A stretch of 22,256 nt of DNA, from the NCBI GenBank assembly GCA_003427395.1, contig BFEA01000167.1:357942-380197 (forward strand), read 5' to 3'. The notes below the pieces were generated by a model that saw only the letters and a program-made list of their open reading frames with translations, was not told where the DNA came from and did no database searches. The stretch comes from Chara braunii. Its lineage: Eukaryota; Streptophyta; Charophyceae; Charales; Characeae. Within the stretch, counting starts at the first letter, position 1. Every line of letters starts with the position of its first letter. Shown here piece after piece: positions 1 through 10,400 of this stretch. Made by a program: the position numbers and the translations under genes.

Positions 1-660
1 TTTTTAGGTGAAAAGGATGCCGAAGGAGGCCAAGAGGCAATCCGAGTTGGTACCAACCACTCAGACTGCATGTACTTGGCCAAAAAAAGGCCTGGATACC
101 TCCGGAAGGGCCTCGTGGGGGAATTTGGCCTTGGGGGTACCTCGGTTCACCTCAAGGCACATGGGGAGGCCCATGGGTTGGCCGGACTGCTGGTTTCAGC
201 CTACATAAGCTGGGAATTCAGTCCGCCACATTCACAATTGCATGAGGAGTGCCCATGCTGCCCAAGTAAGCTCATAGGAACACTCTTTCACTTGGAGAGA
301 GTAGAGGGGAACCCATGTCAGTTTGGGAGCTTGGTGGAGACCATGAGCTAGGGAGAGGAGCTCTAGAGGCTAGTGGTAGTGAGGCTGGCACTGGGGAGGT
401 GATTCGCCATAGCCCGCAGGGTGTGAGGAGGAGAGAGAGGCTAGAGGGAGTCTCATTAGCCCTCCTAGAGAGGAGGACTCCACAACCATGGTGATAGGAG
501 CTTGTGGCAACTTGGGAGAAAGTGAGAGAGGAAGGAGAGAGACTTGAAGAAGGAGGAAGCCATAACCAAGGAGGAGTTTGTGCAAGGAGGAAGAAACCTC
601 ATCAAGGTCGAGACTCCATCCCCAAGGCATCAACAAGGTGAGCGGAAGGAGGAAGATGTT
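1..660. other. Unassigned, purine-rich non-repeat segment
   Basis: I recognise no gene here. Open frames of 66-93 codons exist on the plus strand, but they show no known motif and overlap one another. The segment from about 400 to 640 is rich in GAGGAG/GGAGGA. It then changes abruptly to pyrimidines at 661. It could be the end of a repeat element whose remainder lies outside the window. Confidence 0.5.
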
Positions 661-929
661 TTTTCTCCCTCTTTTTTTTTTTTTCCTGCTTCTTCTTCTT
701 CTTCTTCTTATTCTTATTCTTATTTATCTTCTTCTTCTTCTTCTTCCTCTTCTCCATTATTCTGCTTCTCCTTCTCCTTCTTCATCTTCTTCTTCCTCCC
801 CTCCTCCTTCCCCCTTCTTCTCTTATCTTTCTTCTTCATCTCCTTCTTTTTCCCTTTCTCCTTCTTTTCTTCTTCCTCTTCTTCTTCTTCATCTCATTCT
901 TCTTCTTCTTCCTCTTCTTCTTCCCTTTA
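661..929. repeat. (CTT)n-rich imperfect microsatellite
   Basis: Almost pure pyrimidine on the plus strand, dominated by TTC/CTT with CCT and TTAT interruptions and a T-run near 671-684. The Ser/Phe/Leu-rich open frames across it (544-930 and 578-1021) are translations of the repeat and not genes. It ends immediately before the first unit of satellite A. Confidence 0.9.
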
Positions 930-943
930 GTCTACTCTATCTC

Positions 944-3036
944 TTGCTTTTCACTCACATAGTAGTAGGTAGTGCTCCGATTCTTTTATGGATGATCTCT
1001 TGTTCAAATCTTGTGATTTAGTTTAGTATTACTCTTGCTTTTCACTCACATGCTAGTAGGAGATGCTTCGATTCTTCCATGAATGATCTCTTGCTCAATA
1101 CTTGTGATTTAGTCTAGTGTTACTCTTGCTTTTCACTCACATCCTAGTAGAAGATGCTCCAATTCTACCATGGATGATTTCTTGATCAAATCTTGTGATT
1201 TGGTCTTAGTGTAGATCTTGCTTTTCACTCACATGGTAGTAGGAGATGCTATGATTTTTCCATGGATAATCTCTTGCTCAAATCTTGTGATTTGGTCTAG
1301 TGTAGATCTTGCTTTTCACTTACATGCTAATAGGAGATGCTTCGATTCTTCCATGAATGATCTCTTGCTCAAATCTTGTGATTTGGTCTAGTGTAGATCT
1401 TACTTTTCACTCACACGCTAGTGGGAGATGCTCCGATTCTTCCATGAATGACCTCCTGCTCAATACTTGTGATTTAGTAGATCTTGTTTTTTACTCACAT
1501 GCCAGTAGGAGATGCTCCGCTTCTTTCATGGATGATCTCATGCTCAATTCTTGTGGTTTGGTCTAGTACTACTCTTGTTTTTCACTCACATGCTAGTAGA
1601 AGATGCTCTGATTCTTCCATGAATGATCCCATGCTCAATTCTTGTGGTTTCGTATAGTGTAGATCTTGCTTTTCACTCGCATGCTAGTAGGAGATGCTCT
1701 GATTCTTCCATAGACGATCTCTTGCTCAAATCTTGTGATTTGGTCTAAGTGTAAATCTTGCTTTTTCCCCACATACTAGTAGGACATGCTCCGATTCTTC
1801 CATGAATGATCTCATGCTCAATACTTGTGATTTAGTCTAGTATTACTCTTGCTTTTCAGTCACATGCTAGTAAAACATGCTCCGATTCTTCCCTGAATGA
1901 TCTCATGCTCAATTCTTATGGTTTGGTCTTAGTATAGATCTTGTTTTTCCCTCACATGCTACTAGGAGATGCTCCGATTCTTCCATGGATGATCTCGCTC
2001 AAATCTTGTGATTTGGTCTTAGTGTAGATCTTCCTTTTCACCCACATGCTAGTAGGAGATGCTCCGATTCTTCCATGAATGATCTCATGCTCAATACTTG
2101 TGATTTAGTCTAGTATTACTCTTGCTTTTCACTTACATGCTAGTAGGAGATGCTTCGATTCTTCCATGAATGATCCAATGCTCAAATCTTGTGGTTTGGT
2201 CTTAGTATAGATCTTACTTTTCCCTCACATGCTAGCAGGAGATACTCCGATTTCTCCATGGATAATCTCTTGCTCAAATCTTGTGATTTGGTCTTAGTGT
2301 AGATCTTGCTTTTCACCCACATGCTAGTAGGAGATAGTCCGATTCTTCCATGAATGATCTCATGCTCAATACTTGTGATTTAGTCTAGTATTACTCTTGC
2401 TTTTCACTCACATGCTAGTAGGAGATGCTCTGATTCTTCCATGAATGATCTCATGCTCAATTCTTGTGGTTTCGTCTAGTGTAGATCTTGCTTTTCACTC
2501 AAATGCTAGTAGGAGATGCTCCGATTCTTCCGTGGATGATCTCTTGCTCAAATCTTGTGATTTGGTCTTAGTGTAGATCTTGCTTTTCACTCACATGCTA
2601 GTAGGAGATACTCCGATTCCTCCATGGATGATCTCTTGCTCAATACTTGTGATTTAGTATAGTGTTACTCTTGCTTTTCACTCACATGTTAGTAGGAGAT
2701 GCTCTGATTCTTGCATGGATGATCTCCTGCTCAAATCTTGTGATTTGGTTTAGTGTAGATCTTGCTTTTCACTCACATGCTAGTATGAGATGTTACGATT
2801 CTTCTATGGATGATCTCTTGCCCAAATCTTGTGATTTGGTCTTAGTGTAGATCTTGCTTTTCACTCACATACTAGTAGGAGATGCACCGATTCTTCTATG
2901 GATAATCTCATGCTTAAATACTTGTGATTTGGTCTAATGTAAGTCTTGCTTTTCACTTATATGCTAGTAGGAGATACTCCGATTCTTCCATGAATGATTT
3001 CGTGCTCAAGACTTGTGTTTTGGAACTAGTCTAACT
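944..3036. repeat. Satellite family A, about 91-bp tandem units (23 copies)
   Basis: The anchor TTGCTTTTCACTCACAT, or a close variant, recurs at 944, 1035, 1126, 1218, 1310, 1400, 1484, 1575, 1666, 1758, 1849, 1941, 2031, 2122, 2214, 2306, 2397, 2488, 2580, 2671, 2762, 2854, 2946 and a degenerate copy at 3036. Spacing is 90-92 bp, except one 84-bp unit ending at 1484. Each unit carries GCTAGTAGGAGATGCTCCG, then TTCTTCCATG(A/G)ATGATCTC, then CTTGTGATTTGGTCT or a variant. Units differ by scattered substitutions. Short open frames across it are incidental. The unit length and organisation fit a classical plant satellite, but no function can be read from the sequence. Confidence 0.95.
1575..2671. 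repeat. Trimeric higher-order repeat within satellite A (4 x ~274 bp)
   Basis: Three monomer types alternate in fixed order, named by the end of each unit. X has GTGGTTT(C/G)GT before TAGATC. Y has CAAATCTTGTGATTTGGTCT. Z has CAATACTTGTGATTTAGT ending in TTACTC. Unit ends follow the order X 1666, Y 1758, Z 1849, X 1941, Y 2031, Z 2122, X 2214, Y 2306, Z 2397, X 2488, Y 2580, Z 2671. The X-to-X distances are 275, 273 and 274 bp. Outside this block the order is irregular. Confidence 0.8.
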
Positions 3037-3063
3037 TGTGCTTTCCACTCACATAGTAAATGA

Positions 3064-3523
3064 TGACATTCAATTTCATACTTGGTTGCAGTCATGAACC
3101 ATGATCATGTGTTTGCGCAAGTCTCACTCACATGCATGACTCAACTCTCACAATATGACATTCAGTTTCAAACTTAGTTGCATTCATGAGCTATGATCAT
3201 GTGTTTGAGCAAGTCTCACTCACATGGATGACTCAACTCTCACAATATGACATGTCATTTCAAACTTGGTTGCATTCATGAGCCATGAGCATGTGTTCGA
3301 GCAAGTCTCACTCACATGCATGGCTCAACTCTCACATGATGACAGTCAATTTCAAACTTGGTTGCATTCATGAACCATGATCATGTGTTTGAGCAAGTCT
3401 CACTCACATACATGACTCAACTCTCACAATATGACATTCCGTTTCAAACTTGGTTGCATTCATGAACCACGAGCATGTGTTCGAGCAAGTCTCACTCACA
3501 TGCATGACCCAACTCTCATATGA
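3064..3523. repeat. Satellite family B, 92-bp tandem units (5 copies)
   Basis: TGACATTC or a variant recurs at 3064, 3156, 3248, 3340 and 3432, exactly 92 bp apart. Units contain TTGCATTCATGAACCATGA, then CATGTGTTTGAGCAAGTCTC, then ACTCACATGCATGACTCAAC. They are closer to each other than the monomers of families A and C are among themselves. The block joins family A through about 3037-3063 and passes into family C at about 3524 with no intervening unique DNA. Confidence 0.92.
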
Positions 3524-3525
3524 TG

Positions 3526-5755
3526 GTGTTCCGGTTCATCACTTGATTGATCTTTCCTCTATGTGCGTGTGTTTTTTACTAGTTCAATCTTCTAATTGTC
3601 CAGTTCATGTGTGTTGTGATATTCTTGTTCATACTTAGTTGATCTTTCCTCCATATGCATGTGCCTTTCACTAGTTCAATCTTCTCATAGTCAAGCTCAT
3701 ATGTGTTGTAGTGTACCGGTTCATACTTAGTTTATTTTTCCTCCATGTGCATGTGTTTTCCACTACGTTCAATCTTCTCATTGTCAAAGTTCATGTGTGT
3801 TGTGATGTTCCGGTTCATACTTAGTTGATCTTTCCTCCATGTGCATGTGCCTTTCACTAGTTCGATCGTCTCGTTGTCAAGTTCATGTGTGTTGTGGTGT
3901 TCCGGTTTATACTTAGTTAATCTTTCCTCCATGTGCATATGTTTTCCATCAGTTCAATTTTCTCATTGTCAAGTTCATGTCTGTTGATCTTTCCTCCATG
4001 GGTATTTGCTCTTCATTAGTTCAATCTTCTCATTGTCAAGTTCATGTGTGTTGGTTGATCTTTTCTTCATGTGCATGCGATCTTCATTAGTTCGTTGTCA
4101 AGTTCTTGTGTGTTGATTTTTCCTCCATGTGCATGTGCTCTTTATTAGTTCAATCTTTTCATTGTCAAGTTCATGTGTGTTGTAGAGTTCCGATTCATAC
4201 TTAGTTGATCTCTCCTCCATGTGCATATATTTTTCACTAGTTCAACCTTCTCATTGTCAAGTTCATTAGTGTTGCAGTGTTCAGGTTCATGCTTAGTTGT
4301 TTTTTCCTCTATGTGCATGCGTTTTCCACTAGTTCAAACTCCTCATTATCAAATTCATGTATGTTGTGGTGTTCCGGTTCATACTTGGTCGATCCTTCCT
4401 CTATGTGTATGTGCTTTTCACTAGTTCGATCTTCTCATTGTCAAGTTCATGTGTGTTGTGATGTTCCGGTTCATACTTATTTCATCTTTCCTCTATGTGC
4501 ATGTGCTTTTCACTAGTTCAATCTCCTCATTGTCAGATTCATGTGCGTTGTAGTGTTCCGATTCATACTTAGTTGATCTTTCCTCCATGTGCATATGCTA
4601 TTCACTAGTTCAACCTTCTTATTGTCAAATTCATGAGTGTTGATGTGTTCCGGTTCATGCTTAGTTGATCTTTCGTCTATGTGCATGTGCTTTCCACTTG
4701 TTCAATCTCCTCATTGTCAAATTCATGTGTGCTGTAGTGTTCCGGTTCATACTTAGTTGATCCTTCCTCTATATGCATGTGTTTTTCACCAGTTCAATCT
4801 TCTCATTGTCAAGTTCATGTGTGTTGTGATGTTCCGGTTCATACTTAGTTGATCTTTCCTCTATGTGCATGTGCTTTTCACTAGTTCAATCTCCCCATTG
4901 TCAAATTCATGTGTGGTGTAGTGTTCCGGTTCACACTTGGTTGATCTTTCCTCTATGAGCATGTGTTTTTCACTAGTTCAATCTTCTCATTGTTAAGTTC
5001 ATGTGTGTTGTGATGTTCCGGGTCATACTTAGTTGATCTTTCCTCTATGAGCATGTGTGTTTCACTAGTTCAATCTCCTCATTGTCAAATTCATGTGTGG
5101 TGTAGTGTTCCGCTTCATACTTGGTTAACCTTTTCTTTAAGTGCATGTGCCTTTCACTAGTTCAAATCTTCTCATTGTCAAGTTCATGTGTGTTGTAGTG
5201 TTCCGGCCCATACTTAGTTGATTTTTCCTCCATGTGCATGTGTCTTTTACTAGTTCAACCTTCGCATTGTCAAGTTCAGGTGTGTTATAGTGTTTCGGTT
5301 CATACTTAGTTAATCTTTCCTCCGTGTGCATGTGTCTTTCACTAGTTCAACCTTCACGTTATCAAGTTCATGTGTGTTGTAGTGTTCCTATTTATACTTA
5401 GTTGATCTTTCTTTCATGTGCATGTGTTTTTCAGTGGTTCAACCTTCTCATTGTCAAGTTCATGTGCGTTGTGATGTTCCGGTTCATACTTAGTCAATCT
5501 TTCCTCCATGTGCAAATGTTTTTCACTAGTTCAATCTTCTCATTGTCAAGTTCATATGTGTTGTAGTGTTCCAGTTCATACTTAGTTGATCTCTCCCTCA
5601 CGTGTATGTGCTTTCACTAGTTCAATCTTCTCATTGTCAAGTTCATGTATGTTGTGATGTTCCGGTTCACATGTGCACGTTCTTTTCACTAGTTCAACCT
5701 TCTCATTGTCGAGTTCATGTATGTTGAAGTGTTTCATTTCATACTTAGTTGATTT
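3526..5755. repeat. Satellite family C, about 92-bp tandem units (about 22 full copies)
   Basis: The anchor GTTCCGGTTCATACTTAG (with variants) recurs about every 90-94 bp, for example near 3713, 3807, 3899, 4187, 4277, 4371, 4463, 4555, 4648, 4738, 4831, 4922, 5013, 5107, 5200, 5291, 5384, 5477, 5568 and 5660. Each unit also has TTGATCTTTCCTCCATGTGC, CTTTTCACTAGTTCAATCTT and CTCATTGTCAAGTTCATG. From about 4740 to 5110, units with TGTGATGTTCC and units with GGTGTAGTGTTCC alternate, suggesting a local dimer of about 183 bp. Minus-strand open frames such as 3732-3938 and 5137-5331 are repeat translations. Confidence 0.94.
3960..4125. repeat. Shortened (~62-bp) variant units in satellite C
   Basis: GTCAAGTTCATGT(C/G)TGTTG occurs near 3975, 4036 and 4098, only 61-62 bp apart. 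In these units TGTTG runs directly into GATCTTTCC, so the roughly 30-bp part with GTGTTCCGGTTCATACTTAG is missing. Full-length units flank them on both sides. Confidence 0.85.
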
Positions 5756-5817
5756 TTCATTATGGGATGGGTGATCGGCATCTGGCTGCTACTACGGGGA
5801 GATGATTTTATTAGGAT

Positions 5818-5822
<5 letters not shown>

Positions 5823-5891
<69 letters not shown>
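5823..5891. repeat. (CT)n microsatellite
   Basis: An uninterrupted CT dinucleotide tract of about 69 bp, about 70 bp after the last satellite C unit. The Glu/Arg alternating minus-strand frame over it is repeat translation. Confidence 0.98.
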
Positions 5892-5894
<3 letters not shown>

Positions 5895-6959
5895 GCCTGA
5901 CCCCCTCTCTCCCTCCCCCTCACTTGGCATATGACTAACTCTTCTCCCCTCACTTGTTACATTGCCAGGGTGCGAACGGTAAAAGAAATCAGACCTCACT
6001 TGGTGAAGAAAGCGAGCAGGGGAAGGGTAGCCGGTCCCTTGATCCACCAAGAAGGCAAAGGAAAGGACGCTTGAAAGAATGGAAAAGAGGCGGAATCCGG
6101 GAGAAAGCACAAGTTGAAGCAAGGTCAGTTTGACTCAACCATTTCCCCGACTGCATCACTATGAGAAGAGGATGGGTTGATTGAGCAAAACAGAGGGAAC
6201 AAAGAGCAGCCAAAGAACATGGAAAGATAGGCATGTGGGAAGGGCTATGTGTTGACCCTCAATGGGGGATTGTATGGATCTTTGCTTTGTGTGGGATTGT
6301 GCAGGTAAGTGAAGGTCAGGGATGCCTTGAGCGGGATAGGGCCGGGAGGAACTGGGCGGCAAAAGGAAAAGGGAAGAGGGGCAAAGGGGCTACGAGACCC
6401 CTAGCATAAAGCCAATCCATGGAAATGACCTCTGCGTTTGAGACTTGGAGTGCAAATGAGAGAATGAAGTGCAATCTTGTCGAGGGAAATGTGAAGTTGT
6501 GTGTGCATGCATGTAAAGGCCCTAAAAAGACTAAGGGGCTTGCGTCAATAGGGTTGAATGAGTGTATGAGACCCGACGGGTGCGTAGAGGCGAGGGGTAA
6601 GACGCGTCGCCGCACCCCGATGACGCCGCAATATCACAATGCTTAGGGAAATGGTGCGCGACCTAAGGATGATGCTTAGCCTGCGCACAAGAGAAGAGAA
6701 ACTCTTAAAGAACCCTTGGATTGCCTGCGTATTGGAAATAGCAATTGTCTGAGAACATAACAGAGAATCAAAAAAAAAAAATCAACGTTGCGGAATGGCC
6801 AGCAAGACTACCATCCGGCGTGAGGGCTGAGCTACATCCCCAATGTCAAAACTCTCTCGTGCGATGGCCCACCCCCAATCCATCTCAAAGCACTAGGTGG
6901 GGGTTACCCTGGGACGAATGACCTGCGCCCTGAGCATGAGCGTGGGCGGGCCGAGCTAA
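5892..6959. other. Unassigned segment upstream of the DUF7869-like pseudogene
   Basis: No recognisable gene. A 75-codon plus frame at 6419-6646 and several overlapping minus frames show no known motif. There is a short A-run at about 6771-6781. The frame used by the downstream pseudogene is open from about 6897 to a TAA at 6957-6959. I cannot recognise family sequence in that part, so I did not include it in the gene. Confidence 0.45.
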
Positions 6960-8990
6960 CTGGGACCCGCAGTGAGGTCGATTAAGGCTCGAAAGTCTAC
7001 CGGGGTTTGACCCTACACCGGTAGGCGACGTCTGAAAGAAAAGACTGTCACCATGCTGGCTGCCATGAGATCATTCATCGAGTTGCATACAGACAGCATA
7101 CCAAATGAGATGGTCTGTAAGGGCGCGGTTTACAGACCGAAACTTCGGATCCCGACTGCTTTTACGAAGAGATCGATTTATGAGTCCATCCGATCGGACT
7201 TTGTGACACTGGGCCTCGAAGTCGTGTCCGAATCCAACTTCTACAAATTGTGGGACAAACACTTTTATCACGTTGTGCTCGCACATTCGAACGCATTCAC
7301 AAAGTGTGCCTTCTGTCACAAACTGAAACAAAGAATACAATATGTTGCTCTTCCTCGTGATCGACTGAAGGCTCGCGACGAGATGAAAGTTCACCAACAA
7401 CGGCAAGTTGCACACAGGATGACCTACAGTCGAGCGAAGATAGATTCGATGGTCCGTCCGAACAAACGTTTGTGTCTCATCATCGATGGCATAGACCAGA
7501 AGAAAACGATTATTCCTCATATCGGTCAGGCCAACTACTCCAAAGCACTTTGTCACGAAAGGATGATGAAGACGACCCTTACAGGTAACATTGCGCACGG
7601 TAGAGAGTCTGGTATTTATGTGTACACATGGTTTCCGTATTTCAAGCACAATGCGAACACAGTCGTTACTTGCCTTATGAGAACCATTGTCGACATTCAG
7701 GAGAGTGAAAAACCGTTTCCTCCGTTTTTACGCATTCAGGTAGACAATTGTTGGCGAGAAAACAAAAATAGGTGCATATGTGCACTAGTTGCACTCCTCG
7801 TTAAGTTCGAAGTTTTTCGGGAGGTGGAAATAAGTTTCATGTTGGTGGGGCATACACACACAGACGTCGACGCTTTTAGCGTCTTCTCGAAAAAAATAAA
7901 AGACACAGACGCTTATACTATGAACGAGTTATTTGAGCTCATAGAGCAGTCCCATAAGAAACCTCCCAAATGTGTTTTCATTGATGCGCTTGCAGATTGG
8001 CTAGCTATTGTAGACCCGTTTGGCGCATCGGACATCACAGGGATCTCAAAACCGCATTTGCTTAAATTTTTTATGGTTGGAGACAATCCAGCTATGTTGT
8101 ACAAAGAGTTCTGCGATGACGAGAAGTGGCTGCCCGAGAAAGATCCGATTTATTAGTTCAAGTCAAACCCCGATGGAAGCTACGCAGGTCCATCGTGGCC
8201 GTTTGATCCTCCTCCTGCATGACCCATTGCTAAACCTTCTTACACGCTCGGCAAAGAAGGTGTTACCCGCTTCTGCCAACTGCTGGAGAACACACGGTCA
8301 ACATGGTCCACTTACACTGAGCACGAGGTCATTAGAAGAGAAAGGGTTTTGCGTTACTGGGACGCGGTGATCAAACATGGCGATGAGATCATCACAAACG
8401 GATTGTCCAGGCAACCAATAACAACATTTTGGCCAAGACCACGACCACTTGCAAGCGATCTGCAAGCATCTGATAGTAGTGTGAATGATGCCGACAAAGA
8501 ACCGTTGTTTGTTGGATGTATTGGAGATCGGTCGAAAATCGTTTCCGACCCGCTCGTGCATATTAATGTTGGCACTTTTCTTATCCTTCGCCCCCCCGAC
8601 GATGATCTTTCGAGAGGGGTGCCTATCTGGGTTGGCAAAGCGCTTTCCGAAGTAGTTCGTGATAAAAAATCGCCGAATTTTAATAAGGTGCTGGTCGAAT
8701 ATTGGGTGCCTACCGGAAGAGCGAAATCGTTGGCAAAGTTGTATGATAATGCGTGTGATAAAAGATGGAAGATGACTGAAGAGCCACAATGACAACATTG
8801 CGACACCATCATTTTTGGTTGGGATAAACCAAGCAGAGCTGCAAAACCCTTCACGACTGGACTTATCATACCTTTCAACGTGCGACTCAATGTTGAAGTT
8901 GCGCTTCTTCACTCCGGTTCATCTGTTGAGGGGAGTGTTGGTGCTGGAGGAAAAGCGACGGGTGCTCGTAGTAGGTGTTGGTACTCCTAA
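6960..8990 (+). pseudogene. DUF7869-like, probably transposon-derived protein, broken by in-frame stops
   Basis: A single plus-strand frame can be followed from about 6960 to a TAA at 8988-8990. It is interrupted by TGA 7008-7010, TAG 8154-8156, TGA 8220-8222 and TGA 8790-8792, with no frameshift seen. The longest open piece, 7053-8156 (367 codons from ATG 7053), carries a Cys pair KCAFCHK (C85, C88), LIIDGIDQKK (D145, D148), QVDNCWRENKN (D231, N232, E236) and VGHTHTDVDAFSVFSKK (H267, H269, D271, D273). These are the typical blocks of the DUF7869 family. Sequence before ATG 7053 (GRRRLKEKTVT) and after each stop (KVLVEYWVPTGRAKSLAKL near 8690-8745; CDTIIFGWDKPSRAAKP after 8790) reads as continued coding, so 7053 is probably not the true start. 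The family has no established biochemical role that I can name. Spacing of the Asp blocks suggests an RNase-H-like catalytic fold (inference). The exact 5' end and C-terminus are uncertain. Confidence 0.8.
7053..8156 (+). CDS. Longest open segment of the DUF7869-like pseudogene
   Basis: This is the 367-codon open part that an automatic predictor would call as a gene. It holds the conserved core: N-terminal basic/helical region (1-75), CxxC at 85-88, IDGIDQKK near 144-151, DNCxREN near 231-237, and the GHTHxDVDAxFS-type motif near 266-278. The stop at 8154 is not a natural end. The same frame resumes at once with FKSNPDGSYAGPSWPF and remains coding-like for hundreds of codons. A translated product would lack the C-terminal quarter or more of the family protein. 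No intron signals were needed to keep the frame. Confidence 0.7.
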   Translation: MLAAMRSFIELHTDSIPNEMVCKGAVYRPKLRIPTAFTKRSIYESIRSDFVTLGLEVVSESNFYKLWDKHFYHVVLAHSNAFTKCAFCHKLKQRIQYVALPRDRLKARDEMKVHQQRQVAHRMTYSRAKIDSMVRPNKRLCLIIDGIDQKKTIIPHIGQANYSKALCHERMMKTTLTGNIAHGRESGIYVYTWFPYFKHNANTVVTCLMRTIVDIQESEKPFPPFLRIQVDNCWRENKNRCICALVALLVKFEVFREVEISFMLVGHTHTDVDAFSVFSKKIKDTDAYTMNELFELIEQSHKKPPKCVFIDALADWLAIVDPFGASDITGISKPHLLKFFMVGDNPAMLYKEFCDDEKWLPEKDPIY

Positions 8991-10400
8991 TAAACAGTGG
9001 ACTGAAAACGATTACTTATATTTATACGATTGCGTACCGAGGATTATGCTAGGATATCGTAGCGGAGTCTGTCTGTCGAAGGAACTATGGGATCTAGAAG
9101 TGCGACTTTTTATTTCGAGGTTTGTGAATATCGATTAATTTTGCACTTGGTGGAAGAAGCCATTGTATGTCGAGGACTTAGGACAATTTTTTAAGATTTT
9201 TGTGTGGCAAACTTTTACCAACCCGCTACCCGTTCTGATTTAACCGTCAAGTCTTCAGTTTTGGAGCCGGACGCGTGTGAGCGGTCCTAGTACTCGAGTC
9301 ATATTTAGTCCGTGATCTTTTTTGTTTCGTTAAATACTATTATAATTCAATAAGTTTTTCGTCTGTATGGTTGTCTTGACTGCTCACTCGAGTTCGAATT
9401 TCTGCCTTTGAAGTTTCATATTATTGTCGGCGTGTCAGATACATCAACATTTAATGACATGCCAATTTGAAATTGATGGAACTGCGATGACATTCGGAGT
9501 TCGACCTTCTCATTGAGTGAGTCATTCATATTGTCTTTATGTGCAATCTTAATGCCATGTGGCTTGCGTCTTCGTGTGTTGTCTCAATGCCTTGTCGTGT
9601 AGTACGTCTTGTGCGCTACAAATTTATAAAAGTATGGCAAAATTCGTACTTAACTCACTTTGCCCATAGTCACTGACAATGTGTAATTGCCTAACGTTGT
9701 TTGATTGAGTTCTAATCTATCCCTCTTACGATGTCATCTAAAATACGTTTCATGCGTTTCTTTATAATTTGAAAAAAAATCGATCGAAGTGCGATGAAAT
9801 TCAGAGTTCAACCTTGTCATTCAATATGTGATTGACTTGAACCTTTATTTAAATTTCGATTTAATACCCGCAAATTGCGTTCTTCGGGTTCGTTAGTCGC
9901 ATAAAATATAGTGATTTCGAACTAAAATTTGTAGCATACGAGTACCAATTTAGAATATAATGTCATATTTTAACGAATAACGTGTTTCATCCAATCTTAT
10001 GAAAAAATACTTGGCCCCTGAAAATCAAGCACATGCAGTCCTCACAAGTCAAAGCAACCAAACCACCCAATCTTATGGGAACCTGTCTAGTCCTTCAGGC
10101 AATCAAAAAAATAAACATAGCACTGAGCCCTCCAATCTTATGGAGACTCTCCCAGCCTTTTAATGACCCAGTCAAACATGCAATACTCCCTTCCTCCCAC
10201 CTTTCCCCCAGATGCAATCCCACAATCTGCTTTCAGTCAAACAATAAAAATTGAAACTGACATTATACATACATTTTTTTATTTAGTCTGGTTTGTGTCC
10301 TGAAAGTCAAACTTACAAGTCAAAGTAGGGATGCATATAATATACTTAGTCAAAACATAGCAAGGGCTGCAGTTAAGGGTTATAACACGGTTTAGAAGGA
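8991..10400. other. AT-rich gene-free stretch
   Basis: I see no gene. Base composition turns AT-rich after the pseudogene, with many TTTAT/AATTT tracts. An alternative frame at 8815-9138 overlaps the pseudogene tail and has no recognisable motif. Near 9990-10150 the phrase CCAATCTTATG occurs three times (about 9991, 10066 and 10131) with nearby CAAGTCAAA/CAGTCAAAC phrases, a weak degenerate repeat. Confidence 0.5.

Noticed and set aside
544-1021. Ser/Phe- and Leu-rich plus-strand open frames of 128 and 147 codons
   Set aside because: They are translations of the CTT microsatellite. All three plus frames are open for the same reason, and no non-repeat domain is attached.
944-5755. Possible CRISPR-like array
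   Set aside because: The units are contiguous 91-92-bp satellites with variation along the whole unit. There are no short conserved repeats separated by unique spacers, and the context is eukaryotic.
8298-8912. Minus-strand open frames of 178-204 codons opposite the DUF7869-like gene
   Set aside because: They are shadows of the plus-strand coding sequence, which carries all the recognisable family motifs.
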